NCBI GenBank assembly: GCA_021229015.1
Contig: CM037781.1
Location: 35,632,759 to 35,696,758 of the forward strand
Reading direction: 5' to 3'
Length of the DNA stretch: 64,000 nt
Source: Solen grandis
Taxonomy: Eukaryota; Mollusca; Bivalvia; Adapedonta; Solenidae
Under the pieces are notes generated by a model. The model saw only the letters and a program-made list of their open reading frames with translations. It was not told where the DNA came from and did not search any database. Position numbers and translations under genes: made by a program. Shown one piece after another: positions 1 to 13,000 of the stretch (position 1 is its first letter; each line of letters starts with the position of its first letter).

Positions 1-154
1 AGTACACAGCGCGATTTCCCTAAACGTTAAGTGAATGGAAGAAAGTATCATTGCGCTTCGGGATGTATTAATGGTACTAATTTGATCGGTACTTGACTTA
101 TAGAGTTACAAGATAATTTTACTGATCATTTGCGCTATTGTCTTTCATCAGCAT

Positions 155-186
<32 letters not shown>
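155..186. repeat. (ATC)n microsatellite
   Basis: About ten uninterrupted ATC/TCA units after a short imperfect lead-in. No coding context. Confidence 0.95.
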
Positions 187-933
187 CAAGTTACAGATAC
201 GTGTAACAAAAGCGACATTTGTTATCAATTTCGTATGTTAATCGTTTGTGAAGTCCGACAAGGAGGCAAGAAATGTGCTTACGATTTTATTTTCTCGTGA
301 AAGGTTATGATATTCTGCATAATAATATATTATCTATATCAATATTATTGTCCTGTCACTTTTAATATTTTCCTTATCAGACAGAAAAACAGATTACATG
401 TTAAAACTACGGTGTTATAATTATATGTTATATGCATATAATATTATCATCGTATAAGAACATGTCTGATGTAAAAATTCTTCATTTGTCATGTATATTA
501 CCATCGTATAAATATCGTATAACGTCTTGTGTTTGTATAACATATTACCATCATATAATACCACGTCTTGTGTATGTATAGTATATTATTATCGTTTAAG
601 ATCACGTCTTGTGTGTATGATTTATTATCATCGTATGATATCTCGTGTTTTGTATGTATAAACTTTTATAGACCTTTGCATGCATTATGTGTAATTATCA
701 TATATGTCACTTATTGATTGTATATTGATCATTATCATATAATATGTATGTCACCGTTGGGTTCTCACATGGGATGGTGTCCGTGTGACTGAAAATATGT
801 TCCAACTGCGACACATTGAACAGTAAATAAGGTGACAATATAAGTACAGCCTCTCAACAAATGTTTCTATTTTTATGGAAGTGTGCATGCGTGGCAAGAA
901 CCGTGCAGTCGTACATGTAAGTCGTAAGTCGGG

Positions 934-1001
934 GATAAATAATTAGGATAAATGATTAGGATAAATGATTAGGATAAATGATTAGGATAAATGATTAGGA
1001 T
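934..1001. repeat. 13-bp minisatellite, about 5 copies
   Basis: The unit ATAAATGATTAGG is repeated head to tail about five times, with the first unit ATAAATAATTAGG. It lies in the probable intron upstream of the GPCR exons. Confidence 0.93.
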
Positions 1002-3486
1002 GATGTAGATGTTGCGATGAATGATGATGATGAAAGAAATAAACAGCATGGACAAATGTAACATGTATGATATTTTATCATACTTTAAAACCACATCTTG
1101 AGCTTATGTCTTATTATCCTAATATAATGTCACGCCTTGTATAAAATTTTTTATATTTTTTAAATTTTAATTTTAATATTCCATGGATCATAGTGAGGAT
1201 TATTTTTGAAGATGTTTTGTAAGTATACATATCATTGGTTTACCTTCTTGAAAAAAAGTTCAAATACATGAGTAAAAAAAGGAAACATTTTTTTTTTATA
1301 CATAATCTTAGATTTAAACAAGATCCATAAAATATGAGTACATGGGAGAAACTGTTACTGACATCATATAGAATAGAGATGAATTGTCTTGGATCCTATT
1401 TTGCAGATTTCCTAATTGATTTTGAAAACTTTATATGAAATTATTTTATTGACTGATTTGTTAAAATTGTTTATAACAATAAAAAAAAACCTGCTTCATC
1501 CATGATATAATAGTCATGATTTTTTTTTTTTAATTTTTTTTGAGATTAGAAAAAAATAGTATTAATAAGACAATGATGTTAATAGATCAGAATTGATATC
1601 ATTTAGTCCTTAAAGATACATTTTGAAATGTTTCATGATTAAAACCATTAATTTCCGCGAGAATCTTGTTTTCTGAGTAAGTTTTATCAACAAATGTTAT
1701 CTTCCATGATAACAGATCATTTACGTGACTTAAGTTAATTTTTTCTCTAGCATTTATTATTTACTTAAACATGTGCATTTGAATTTAAATACAACATCAC
1801 ATGTACACCAATGTGTCTGCCAGTATATATATTATAACTTGTATTTAACGAATACATCGAAAATATAGCCCAAGAATGAAATCTCAAGGCGGAACCAAAA
1901 AATATAAATGCAATACTAAATCTTTTTATTCTTCATTAATATATTGTGCTAACTATAAAACTACTCTAATCAGTTACTTTCATTCTATACATGTATGGTA
2001 TTTATTTATCGAAATAGGGGAATTGAAATAAGATTTAATATTACCAAAAAAAAAAAACAAAAAAAAAAACAAACAAAAAAACAATCAAATCGGCGATAGC
2101 ACTGAGAGGGCAGGATTTTTATTAAATCATGTCTATTTTTATTATATATCAAAGACATTTTGATAAACGAAGATCATATGTTCAAGCGAAGACAATAACC
2201 CCACTGTTATAAACCCGCTTTGACATGATCGTTACAAGTAAATCTAATTAATGAATCACTTATATTCTTAAGCACATCGCCCCACTTTCCTCTTTCCTAG
2301 TTTATAAGCATGTGTATTTCAATTAAAAGGGAGCAAATATAAAGCAACACAAATTCATTATTTTTTATGTATTGAATATTTTTGTCTTTAGTCATTGTAT
2401 GTAAATTAAAATGGTGTTCAATATAATGAAAAATAAGAATAAAAATAACAAGAAGACACCAGGTTGGATTCGAACTCGCGATTTTATCTTTGCAGCACAC
2501 TGGGTGACAAGCCTGAGTTTTTCGAACATTTGCTTTACTTGTACAAATTTGTAAATTTATAAGTTATTTAGCTAATGAAATCCAACCAATGATGGTTCAA
2601 AATATCTCCGAACGAATCTTGGGCAATTAATTTTTATGAAAGATTATTTATGTAAATATTACAACACGCTTACTTCCGAATGCTTTATGAAAAATGACTT
2701 ATGCATGCATGTATGTATACTTTTCCACGTTGTCTAATTTCATTTCTGTTAGACAGTTTCAAATGACAAGTATGTAGTGCTAAATGTTATGTGCTTACTG
2801 GCTATTAACTTGCCAGTATGTTACGATCCAGGTGCTAACTACCAAATGATACATTACAAATGAGAAGAGCAAGCATACATATAGCATTGTCGCATTTTTG
2901 AGCAGTGTACATTGCTTAACGATTTGTGCTCTCTTCCAAATAAGAAGTGCAAAAAAAAAATATGTCTATAACAATTGTAAGTTAATGGCAATGGATTGCA
3001 GTTCTTTAAATGACTCGTACGTTAAGATTTAAAACCATAGAACAAGGCACTTGCCGAAAACAAGTTGCTACGAATCAGTAAGCATTGCATCTAAACATAA
3101 TTGAAACTGGGAAACAAAATGAATATTTACATTTTGCTAGGGCCCATTCTTAATGAAAAGAGATCACTCGAACAGTCTTATGTCCAGAGTGTAAGACGAA
3201 GCGTTCGTTTTCACATGCGTACCAAGACGAATCGTACCAGTTTACAGGACGAAGCCTACAAAATGTACCACCATCAGGTCAAACAGGGATTAGTGTGCCG
3301 AAAGGAAAGTTATTGTGATACGACTGAATATTAATTTAAACGCACATGAGTATGGAAAATAATAGATTTTAGATTTTATTGTTTATTAATGTCTCATTTT
3401 TGTACACATAATACATATAAGCATACATAATGAGCAATTTAAAATGTACAAAGCCACTCAAAATTGAGTTATAAGAGACAAATACT

Positions 3487-3737
3487 GACTTGACTATTTG
3501 AGTTTACAGTCGCTTCGACAGTATTTCAGTCATATAGCGACGTCCAACTAATTACAGGTGGAGGAAGACCCCGAATGCACCGAGGCATCTGGGTAGAACC
3601 ACCGACCTTCCGCAAGCCATCTGGAAGGCTTCCTCATATGAAAATACGAGGGACCCTGCCGGGATTAGAACCCACGCAGTGAGGGGCTGAGTGAGTGTTA
3701 AAGTCAGCGAGTTTACCCTCTCGGCCACGGAGGCCCC
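3487..3737 (-). mobile_element. SINE-A, full copy with TSD
   Basis: A tRNA-derived SINE on the minus strand. The head (GGGGCCTCCGTGGCCGAGA) with A box is at the right end. The B-box-like site reads GGTTCTAATCCC, a variant of GGTTCGAATCCC. The tail ends near GACTGTAAACTCAAATA at the left. It is flanked by the perfect duplication AGACAAATACT at 3476-3486 and 3738-3748, which fixes both ends. Non-coding; it would depend on a LINE for mobility. Confidence 0.93.
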
Positions 3738-5425
3738 AGACAAATACTATCTTTTACACAAAACATATACATATATACATGATACGAAACTAGGAACAGA
3801 TGCTTATCCTTGTATAAAAATACTTTGCATTATGATTTAGATAAGAGATAAGAAACTGAAAGTGTAAAACTAAGACATGCGTGTAAAAACGATTATCATT
3901 TCTGTCAAACAATAAATGGACTTATTAGTATTTGTCTCTATTTTAAAGGTAAAACAACACTACATTAAAGAAAAATTACATTACTTACATATATAAAACA
4001 TTCTGGTATTAAGAATACTGTTGCAGGTTTTGGCACTTAATCTACTCAGAGTTTCATCAGATGCAAAAAATGGCAGTTTATCCGTATTAGACAATGTATT
4101 GAATGATGGATTGATAGAGCTAGCTTTTTCTATTAAAGGGATACGTACACTGGCATATACGTTACAATGTATTGATAAAGTCATGTATTTCATTTTCAAC
4201 TGCGTTAAATGTACAAAACGGGCATAACCGTTCACTTTCAACAAGATTTTCATATCGTCCCGTTTCAATTTTAATCGGAGCTACGCCACGTCTAAACTTT
4301 CTTAATGCAGACCTATGCTTCGGTGCCATGATTATTTTACAATAGTATTCTGGTTTGTACTCCGTTTTTAATATGTGAATTCACAACTCCATTTAATATA
4401 AGACTTCGAATCAAACTATAATAAGAAAAAATAATAAGGAAAAGCTATTGTGCTACGATTCACCGATGCACAATTTTTTCTTTAGCGGAACATTTTGTTA
4501 CCATGAAATAGCCCCGTAAAGCCGCCCGTTACAAATATGTATTCTAATACAGAACAGAAAGCAGACGGCCATGTTCAAAAACAAAAAGAACGGATAATTT
4601 AATCATAAGCTACTAAATGTTATGTTAAGCATAACGCGAATTTGTAACTATGCAATAGTGTATTTCAATACGTAATATCGCTGAATTTTGTTGCTATGCT
4701 ACAGTTTCGAAAGCAAATATTAAGTAGTTATTTTTCATTCGTGAAATAAGACTAATCTCTGAATTCTTCCTTAGCCTTTCTTAAATATATTACAACGAAA
4801 ATAAGATACCGCAAGTGAAATACAAAAGTATAAACCAGGTTTAAATGGTAATGAAAAGACAAAAGGTCCGTTACTTTCCTTTTAGGTCCAGTATTACAGA
4901 TGACTTTTCTTGTGGAATTGCTCATTTCTTGGCTGCCACATTTCCCCTCTTGAGATCGGATAACCCAAACTACATGTTAAGTTCTAATTCATATCCTGTG
5001 GCAAAAACTTAATTTTCCTGCCTATGATGTTTCCTGTAATCAAGACATTACCCAGACATATTTTCTTTATGATTTTTTTTTAAACCGTAAGAGCATAGTA
5101 TAGACCAGTAAAATTGACCTACCTACCTACATTTAACTCTCAAACTGAAGGGCCAATCTACCAAGGGAACATTCTGTTTGTCCTTTTTAATCAAAATTTA
5201 GGAATGAAAAACAAAAAACATCTTTCCATTTTTTTTACTTTATTAGGAAATAAGATAACCAAGTTTTCTCGTGAATACGGTACGTGTCGGGGTTTGGAGG
5301 CAAAAATAAACATGAAAAAACTAAGAACAAAAACAACAACAAAAAACGAAGTCCCTTAAAATGTATAATTTAAATGTTATTCATAGCACAGTTCCCTGTA
5401 ATGAAGATGCTTTTTTTGTTATAAT

Positions 5426-5592
5426 TTGTTTGGTTTAACGTCCGGTCGACAGTAGTTTCGGGCATTTGAGTTAAGGTTAGTGTTAGTTACATTACCCTGA
5501 CAACGGGTGAAACCAGTCCTGGAACTACTTTTTTTATTCTGAGAGCCAAGCAATGTGTATAATCCAGTACCATATATTACGATTTTCACATG
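5426..5592 (-). mobile_element. Old, diverged V-SINE-like remnant
   Basis: The order of elements matches the other V-SINE-like copies on the minus strand: a TTGTTTGGTTTAACGTCC tail at the left, then an ACCAGTCCTGGAACTAC block, a GAGAGCCAAGCAA block and a CAGTACCAT block. Large internal losses and many substitutions. The tRNA head is not recognisable. Confidence 0.6.
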
Positions 5593-6243
5593 AATGACTC
5601 AGAAAATGAGCCTTGAACTTATATGTTTGTTATAAACATGATTGCATCTTTTGTCTTGATTAGAGGACTAATACCTCCTGCCGATATTCATTGATTTTTC
5701 CAGGTATTTGTCTGTCTTGTTTTGAACGTAAACATTTACGCCAATGTCAATTAAAATATAATTGTTCTCAGATCACCAGACTGAGCTCATTACCGCATCC
5801 AATCAAATTCTGATAATTGTTTTTCTTTACGACCTCTCTTTATTAAATGGTTCCAGCAGAATATTCAGTTTTCAACGCAACGGCAATCAGCGCTAAATAT
5901 TTAACACTTTAATAATTAAATTGAGAAGACACGCATTCCACCATAAATCATTTTACCAGGGAATCAACAATAATCGGTATAATTCACTGATTTAGATTGA
6001 CCAATCAGTGACTGGAGAAAATCTCAAGTGTGTGTTTAATGACTCTGCGTGAAAATACGCCGCGGCGTCAGTATAAAATAGGTCTTAAATTTGTAAATTG
6101 TATCTTTATTGATCTAAAGATTAGTTAATTTATGGCATCTCATCATCATCATAGACTATGTCTACTATAATAAAGTATTATAATAAAAGTATTTCTGTAC
6201 ATTTATTGTTCTATATTTCTAAATAATTTGAGATTATTTAGTG

Positions 6244-6282
6244 TTTTTATTTATTTATTTATTTTATTTATTTATTTTTTTT
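6244..6282. repeat. TTTA-rich low-complexity tract
   Basis: Imperfect TTTA/TTTAT units followed by a run of T. Confidence 0.85.
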
Positions 6283-6980
6283 TTTTTACTTTTGAGAAAA
6301 CACTTTAGAAATCTCTGAACCAAACGGCCTATAACTGAGGATATTTGTCAGAATGGCATGTATCATTGCCTAGTGGAAATATTTAGACCAGCTGTTTGTA
6401 AATGGTGCATGCACATGCTATTAAATACTCTGAATGGCTTTGCTTTATTTAAGTCGTGCTTCAAAAACATGCGCGGCGTTTTTGATGCTTTGCATCAAAA
6501 TTAGTCTTGTTTCCCATTGAACAATGGAAAAATTATACACCAGCATGCATATAGATTAGGTGTTCAGGAAGTGCTCGTTGGTTTACGTAGATTTACAACT
6601 TGTTTTGGAGTGAAAAAGTATATTCCTGTATACGAAAACTAAGTGCATGGCTAATTATCGCAGACACTATTTTGTTGATTTACTTGAGGATTTTTTCCAC
6701 GAATGCTTAACCATATACAACTGATAATTTCATAGAAATATACACAGGTTTTCTAGAACACCAATCCACGAATAAATGTATCCACACAATGCCCTTATGA
6801 AAATATAATAAGCGAAATTAAATGTCGACGATAATCTATGATTTAACAGAAACTAACAGCATTTGTTAAGAAATTACATTAGCCCCTTAGTATCAAGTAT
6901 TTCATAGCGCTAAGAATTGGAGATAAAATTCCAATCATAATATCTATACATGTATAAAATGAATAACTGTTCTCTTGCAG

Positions 6981-7050
6981 ATGTTGGAATACAAACCCTA
7001 CCTCCGGTTTCTTCTGGATCCTCAAGACACCCATTATGTTAAGTTTATTG
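6981..7050 (+). CDS. GPCR exon: ECL2 and start of TM5 (EL2 exon)
   Basis: A 70-nt exon preceded by tctcttgcag and followed by gtacgtac. The first base completes a split codon from the missing upstream exon. It then reads CWNTNPTSGFFWILKTP and on into TM5, ending in phase 0. The CW pair at the start of ECL2 is nearly invariant in class B receptors. The other two frames do not join the next exon. Confidence 0.92.
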
Positions 7051-10000
7051 GTACGTACTCCTGTTTTCCATAAATTTAGAATATAAACAAAACTAATATA
7101 TATTTAATTTAAGAAAACTGCATAAACTGACTTCTTGTGTCTTGAACACTTATAGACATATAATACACTGAACATTATGTCATAATAATTACAAAATAAC
7201 TAATATTTTCTTGTAATGAATGTAAAGCCTTGACAAATAGATTAACACACATACACACACACTTACAGTTTGTCCGACTTAATCGTCCAGTGAAATGCTT
7301 GCATTTCGTTCAAATATTTAAATATTTTGCCAAAAATGATTCGTGTGGTCCTAATACGGAGAAAATATGAGTGTATGTCGCCTACGTGCTCTTTGAATTT
7401 ACTGAGCGGAGCGTTGCGGCGGCGGGAGATTTCGTCACGCCTTTTATAATGTATCCAATGACAGTGGCTCTGAACTATCACGTGGACTGTCAATCATTCG
7501 GGGGATGGTTCCATAACGCGAGGTCAAAGGTGAAGCTGTATGACATACATGACAAACTGTAAATAGGTTATCCTTTATATATTTAATTTTATGGATTTAT
7601 CGCAGCGCCCCGCTTCGTGTCTCTTTCGATAAATACCATACAATTTGAAATAAAACGATATCTGATACATACATGGATGCATGCATACCTACCTATCTAC
7701 CTTCCTTCCTTCCTTCCTTTACAAGTGAATATAATATTAAAACATACTGCAACGTTGTTGGCGAAATCTAACGCTGTCTTCAAATTGAGACCGATTGATG
7801 CTTTTTAAAATTTCAAGGTTTTACGAATAACACTTGAAAGTGTTTTTCCCCTTAATAGCGTTTCATTCAGTATAGATTACAAATAGCCTGGATATCGATC
7901 TACTGTCTAAAGGCCAGAGACGTTAAGGTGAGGAACGTATTCATATCAAAATAAGCCTCTAAAGTGACACTCCATTAATTTATCTAGCTAAACCATTTAG
8001 AAGCTTTTTCCGTAATTAAGAAATATAATTCCATAAAAACGAATCAATATTCAGTAATTTTGTCAAAGTACTTGACGATCTTATGATTTTTCATGATTAT
8101 AAAATGTATCAAACAGGAAAACGAACTCCCTGCAGCATTTACTTCCCCTTGATCAGAACAATAAACCATGCCATCACAAGTTAATTTGACAAATAGCCGT
8201 TTTGATTTTAAATTCGTGCATTACATATCAGATTGGTTTTATTTCATTCATTTAACATTCATAATGGTGAAATATGTAGATAATAAAAAACAATAAATAA
8301 GAATATTTCCTTATTGTGATGAGGTTATTTTTAACGTTCCTTTCGCCATGTGAGTTACTTGTTGGCAGTGGTTATAGTAACGTAGCGTGACGTAATCATT
8401 GCGAGGAGTAAGAACAAAGTCACTTCGGAGGTTAAGTAAATTCCAAATACATATTAACTGCATTTTTACACGTGTGTTTAATACCGTCAATCATTAACTG
8501 TAAATATTTTTATTTAAGATTATATTTTTTTGAGAATTTAGTCATATAATGAAAATAGTTGAGACATTCTGTTTCATCTCACATAAACATCTGCATGAAT
8601 TTCCAAAAGAAAAAAAAATTGTCACTCGTAATAGGAATTTATGTAAGTTTATGTTCATAAAACCATTCATATATTGACAGAAATAAAGAACCCTAATGAA
8701 GACGGAGAAATTGATAGTTTATATATCATCGATATTGTGATGGAATTTGTAATCAAAGATGCGCGCACATAAAAGTATCAGTCTTGATGAACAAGCCGTA
8801 TGTGTGTATTAGATTCTATGTTGATTTTTGAGGTTTTACACGTTGATTGCAACGTGACTATGGATTTAAAGCTCACAGATGATCGTTTGTTTCTTGAAAA
8901 TAAATTCTGAAGGCGTAGGTCACATTGCACAGGAAAACGCTATTTTTGGTAAACGCTACTTTGACGAAATCGACCGTATATCCCCGAAGCAGGTGCTTAC
9001 GGTACTACGTGACACGTCCTGTTTCACCAGTTTAGGGTAGCGATCTCGTAAGTTCAGCCAAATAAGTCTACGAAGTTAGCGCATGCGTGAAATGTGGATG
9101 AATCTAAATATAGGTGTTATCATTTTAAATACAGTTCTAATATCGTTTTAGACGGTATTGCCTGTGATGAGGAAACAACCAATTTTTACGATCACAGATG
9201 GTTGCAATGGATGACCATGCGTCTGTAGATAGGTACTAATAGACGTAATTTACACGCATATAGTTAAAAATCAAATACTTAGTCAGTGACCATCTGTGTA
9301 CGAGGTGCTTTAATACTGTTAACATTTTTTTTCCAGATTAATTTTTTCTTCTTCATCAACATTCTACGGGCACTCTTCACCAAACTTCACAAGCCTAACA
9401 CAACCTCTGCCAGGCACAACAGATACAGGTAAGCTAGTTTATGACACTTTTACCCATATATTCAACATTCGCAGCGAGTGGTCTGATGGAAGTAATGACT
9501 TACACAGGATATGGATATATAGAGTTGTTTAAGTGTTTAAGTGACGTTACATTAATTTTGTCAAGGGCAGATAAAGATAACGATTTTTTTTCACTTTAAT
9601 ATGTTACAAGCAATAACATAGGAATAAATACTTCCCTTGGTCTACTCTTTCAGAGTGGCAGCCATTTTTTTAAGATGGGCGCAATTTCCGGAAATAAATA
9701 AACTTATGTTTTGAACTTTTATATTACATTTCAATGTAATAGAAAGGAAGGAGCTGATACAAGAAGCAAACGACAGTGGACTATGAGTATAAATGGCAAT
9801 TAAAAATAAAATAACACAAATAACTACTTAGATGTGTTTTAATGACTTATTTGAATAAATCAGCATGATAGATATACTGTAGTACTGTACATTTAAACAA
9901 AACTACAATAGATAAAATAACTTAAAAATGTTTGTTTGTGTTAGTTTATTGGATTCTAATGATACCACACCCAGTCAAATTATCATGAAACCGGGCCAGC

Positions 10001-13000
10001 CAGTCCTGGGACTACCCTCATATGCTGGGCGCCAAGCAAGGGAGCTATACCAGTACCATTTTTTACGGCTTTCGTATTTCGCGGCCGGGGATCGAACCCA
10101 TGACCAACCGATTCCAGTGCGGATACTCTAACCACTCGACCACGGCGACCGCTACTTAGAAATCCGGTACTTAGAAATGACTTGACTATTTGAGTTTACC
10201 GTCGCTTCGACAGTATTTCAGTTATAACGCGAAGTCCAGCTAATTACAGGTGGAGGAAGACCCCGATTGCACGGAGACATCCGGGTAGAACCACCGACCT
10301 ACTGCAAGCCAGTTTGAAGGCCACAAATTACATGACCCTGCCGGGAATTGAACCCACGCAGTGAGGGGTTGAGCGAGTGTTAAAGTCAGCGCCTTTACTT
10401 TCTCGGCCACGGAGGCCCCTACTTAAAATGTATAAATAGGAAACAAAACAAAACAACAAGAATGGCATGAAAACAATTCTCCATCTCAGATTATTTACTT
10501 TACAAAGAGATGTTATAAAACTGAAAAAGTGATGCTAATTCTAAGCCATTAATGATATGTAGTATTCGATAACTTAATTTTCCCTCGTCGTTTGGCCGTC
10601 GTGAAGCTACAATTAGGCAACACTACCAATATTCCAGAAGGCATAATAGAGCTGATGCAACCTTTGTTGCCAAACCTATGTCAACATATATTAAGTTTAA
10701 TTGTTGTTTAGAATAATATCATTGTCAGATTTTTTTTAATGAGTCAACTTTTAATTTATATGTTTCCAAAAGGGTGACACTGAATCCCATCACAATGTAA
10801 TATTCGATTTCTGATCACGTGAGTACAGATATTACAATATTTGGTACAAGTACATTTCGAATAAATTGGTGAACAATGGTGAACCTTTTAATCTTAAATG
10901 TTCATTTGTATTGTACAAGATACAGTTTTAAAGTGTTCAAATATTTATTTACCCCGTTTCGAGGACATAAGGGGGGATAACTGTGGATGAGTTTTACGCC
11001 CTAAATGTTTCAGACGTTTGGCCAAGGCAACACTGATACTTATCCCTTTGTTCGGAGTCCACTTTATCGTGTTCCTCGGAGTCCCAGACAATGTTAATCC
11101 AGCGGTTGAACTCGTCAAGTTGTACTTTGAAATGTTTTTCAATTCTTTCCAAGTAAGTTTCATATCTGTGTATGTTTTACAATATTTGCCTGTCTGTCAC
11201 CGTCTGTAAATGTGAAACGATTTTGCTTTGTATATCGTGGTGTTCCGACTAACATGCAGCTGGTGCTAAAATAATTGTATATTTCTTATATGATATATGA
11301 TTTCATTTGTTATTTTAGTTTTGTCTACAAGTTGGTAATTAGTAAACACTTGTGTTGTATTACCCCCTTTATTTTTTTCTTAACCCCGTGGAAAGATATC
11401 AATCTTTCACATATATACTTCTGTAAGTATTACGTTTTTTGGATGGAGGAGAGTTTTCCGTCACTTTGTTACCTTTTGGTGTGTGAAGTGATACGGCAGT
11501 AAGTTAACAAGCTTTTCATTCTAGTTATGCACGTACTGGACTAAGTGGTATTTCTCTCCTGGCACATCTTGCACGTGAGAATATTCAAAACACTTCATTG
11601 CATTCTAACGCACATTTCAATGCTTTATCTGGTGAGATGTAAGGGGGCGAACCAGCTGACGGGGTAGCAAGTTTTCGTTACGCAGACACGCTACAAATGT
11701 CTCAGGTTGTCTGTGTAAAAACTTAACCATTCTTTTCTATGAACTTATACGGCAACTGTTTGTAGCTCAAAATATTCCTGAGGAAGGATATCAATCTTTT
11801 CATCCGCGAGCCATTTATTGTTCTCTTACAAATTGATCACGGTGCCTTCCGTATGGGGCAATGTCATATGTAAGTAACTATTATTGTGTATTAAATATCG
11901 TTTTACGCTACTAATTAATTCTAGACTGTTATTTCCGTAGATAAGATAAACATTTCAATCTGTACAGCCTTCTAACTTGTTTGCTTTAGTGATGTGACAT
12001 TTTTATGAAGTAAAAAGGCAATTGGATTTATTTTAGCAGATGCTATTGAATAAATAAAGGAGGTTTGCATTCAGACACTTTAGAAGGATATATAGTGAAC
12101 AAACCAAAGGAAGCCAAATCTATTTTGGAAGAACAATAAATGGCTTGCGGATGAAAATGTTGACATACGAGGAGAAATAACAGACGCAGGTCGTCGTGAT
12201 CAATGTAAGAAACATAAAGAAAAGACAAGTGAAGAACAGTTTGTACTATTAAGCGGTTGTATGTAAGGGAAATACATATAGGCATATTTCATTCATCAAA
12301 CTTCTTCCTCTAATACAATGCCTAAATATTTCATTCGATATCAAATTATGTCAGTAAGGTAATTATTTATGACGACTTTGATATTTAAACATGAAGCCCC
12401 TGGGTGTAAGCTAGATGTTTGATACTTCAGTATTATACAGATTTCAGGTTCTTTGCACTCATTGACGCGAATAAACGGCTACCGTGGCCATCTTGTTTCT
12501 GTTACATGTACGTTCAGTTCCAAAAGAAAGTGTACACTTTTTAATTTTGAATATTTCAACATTTAGCATACAAATCAGTTCAATTTCTACGACGTGGAAT
12601 GAGGAGATATTTGGCTAGATCAGTGACAAATACACACAAGATAAAATGTGCGAAGATTGAAATTGATGTTTGCTATCTATTGAAGCATTTAAGATTAAAA
12701 AAGCTCATTGTCTGGAACTGTGCGTATTTATATATGATGCGTTTGAATCCAGTTAAAAAAAAAGAAATCTATGCATATGTGTATCAAATAGTACAGATCG
12801 CAGGTGGATTTTATAGTTTAAGTTAATTAGGCCGGGCAATGATATTCCGGTTGTTATCATAAACGACCATCTTCCTTCGTATATGTTTAAAATTTCAACC
12901 TGTTAACCTATTTTATCTTTTCAACACTTACTTTTTAATGCGTTTAAGTTTATTCGCTCCTAGGGTCTTCGCAAATGTCATATACGGAACACAAATTGAG

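Larger units (their letters stand above)
1..6980. other. Probable GPCR intron / upstream region without recognised exons
   Basis: No exon was found here, including the expected TM4 exon with its IGWGxP motif. The region is AT-rich with poly-A/T runs. It holds an ATC microsatellite, a 13-bp minisatellite, one full SINE-A copy (3487-3737) and an old V-SINE-like remnant (about 5426-5592). A tRNA B-box-like fragment occurs at about 2463-2475 (ggattcgaactcg, minus strand), but no intact tRNA was resolved. Because the exon at 6981 starts in mid-codon behind an AG acceptor, most of this stretch is probably intron. Confidence 0.6.

Noticed and set aside
2297..2500. Open frame on the minus strand overlapping a tRNA B-box-like sequence
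   Set aside because: Low-complexity Ile/His/Leu composition, no domain; the GGATTCGAACTCG fragment lacks pairing arms for a tRNA.
7371..7562. Open frame with a GC-rich start inside the first visible GPCR intron
   Set aside because: It cannot join the receptor reading frame, and the strand opposite is equally open. No domain recognised; treated as intronic.
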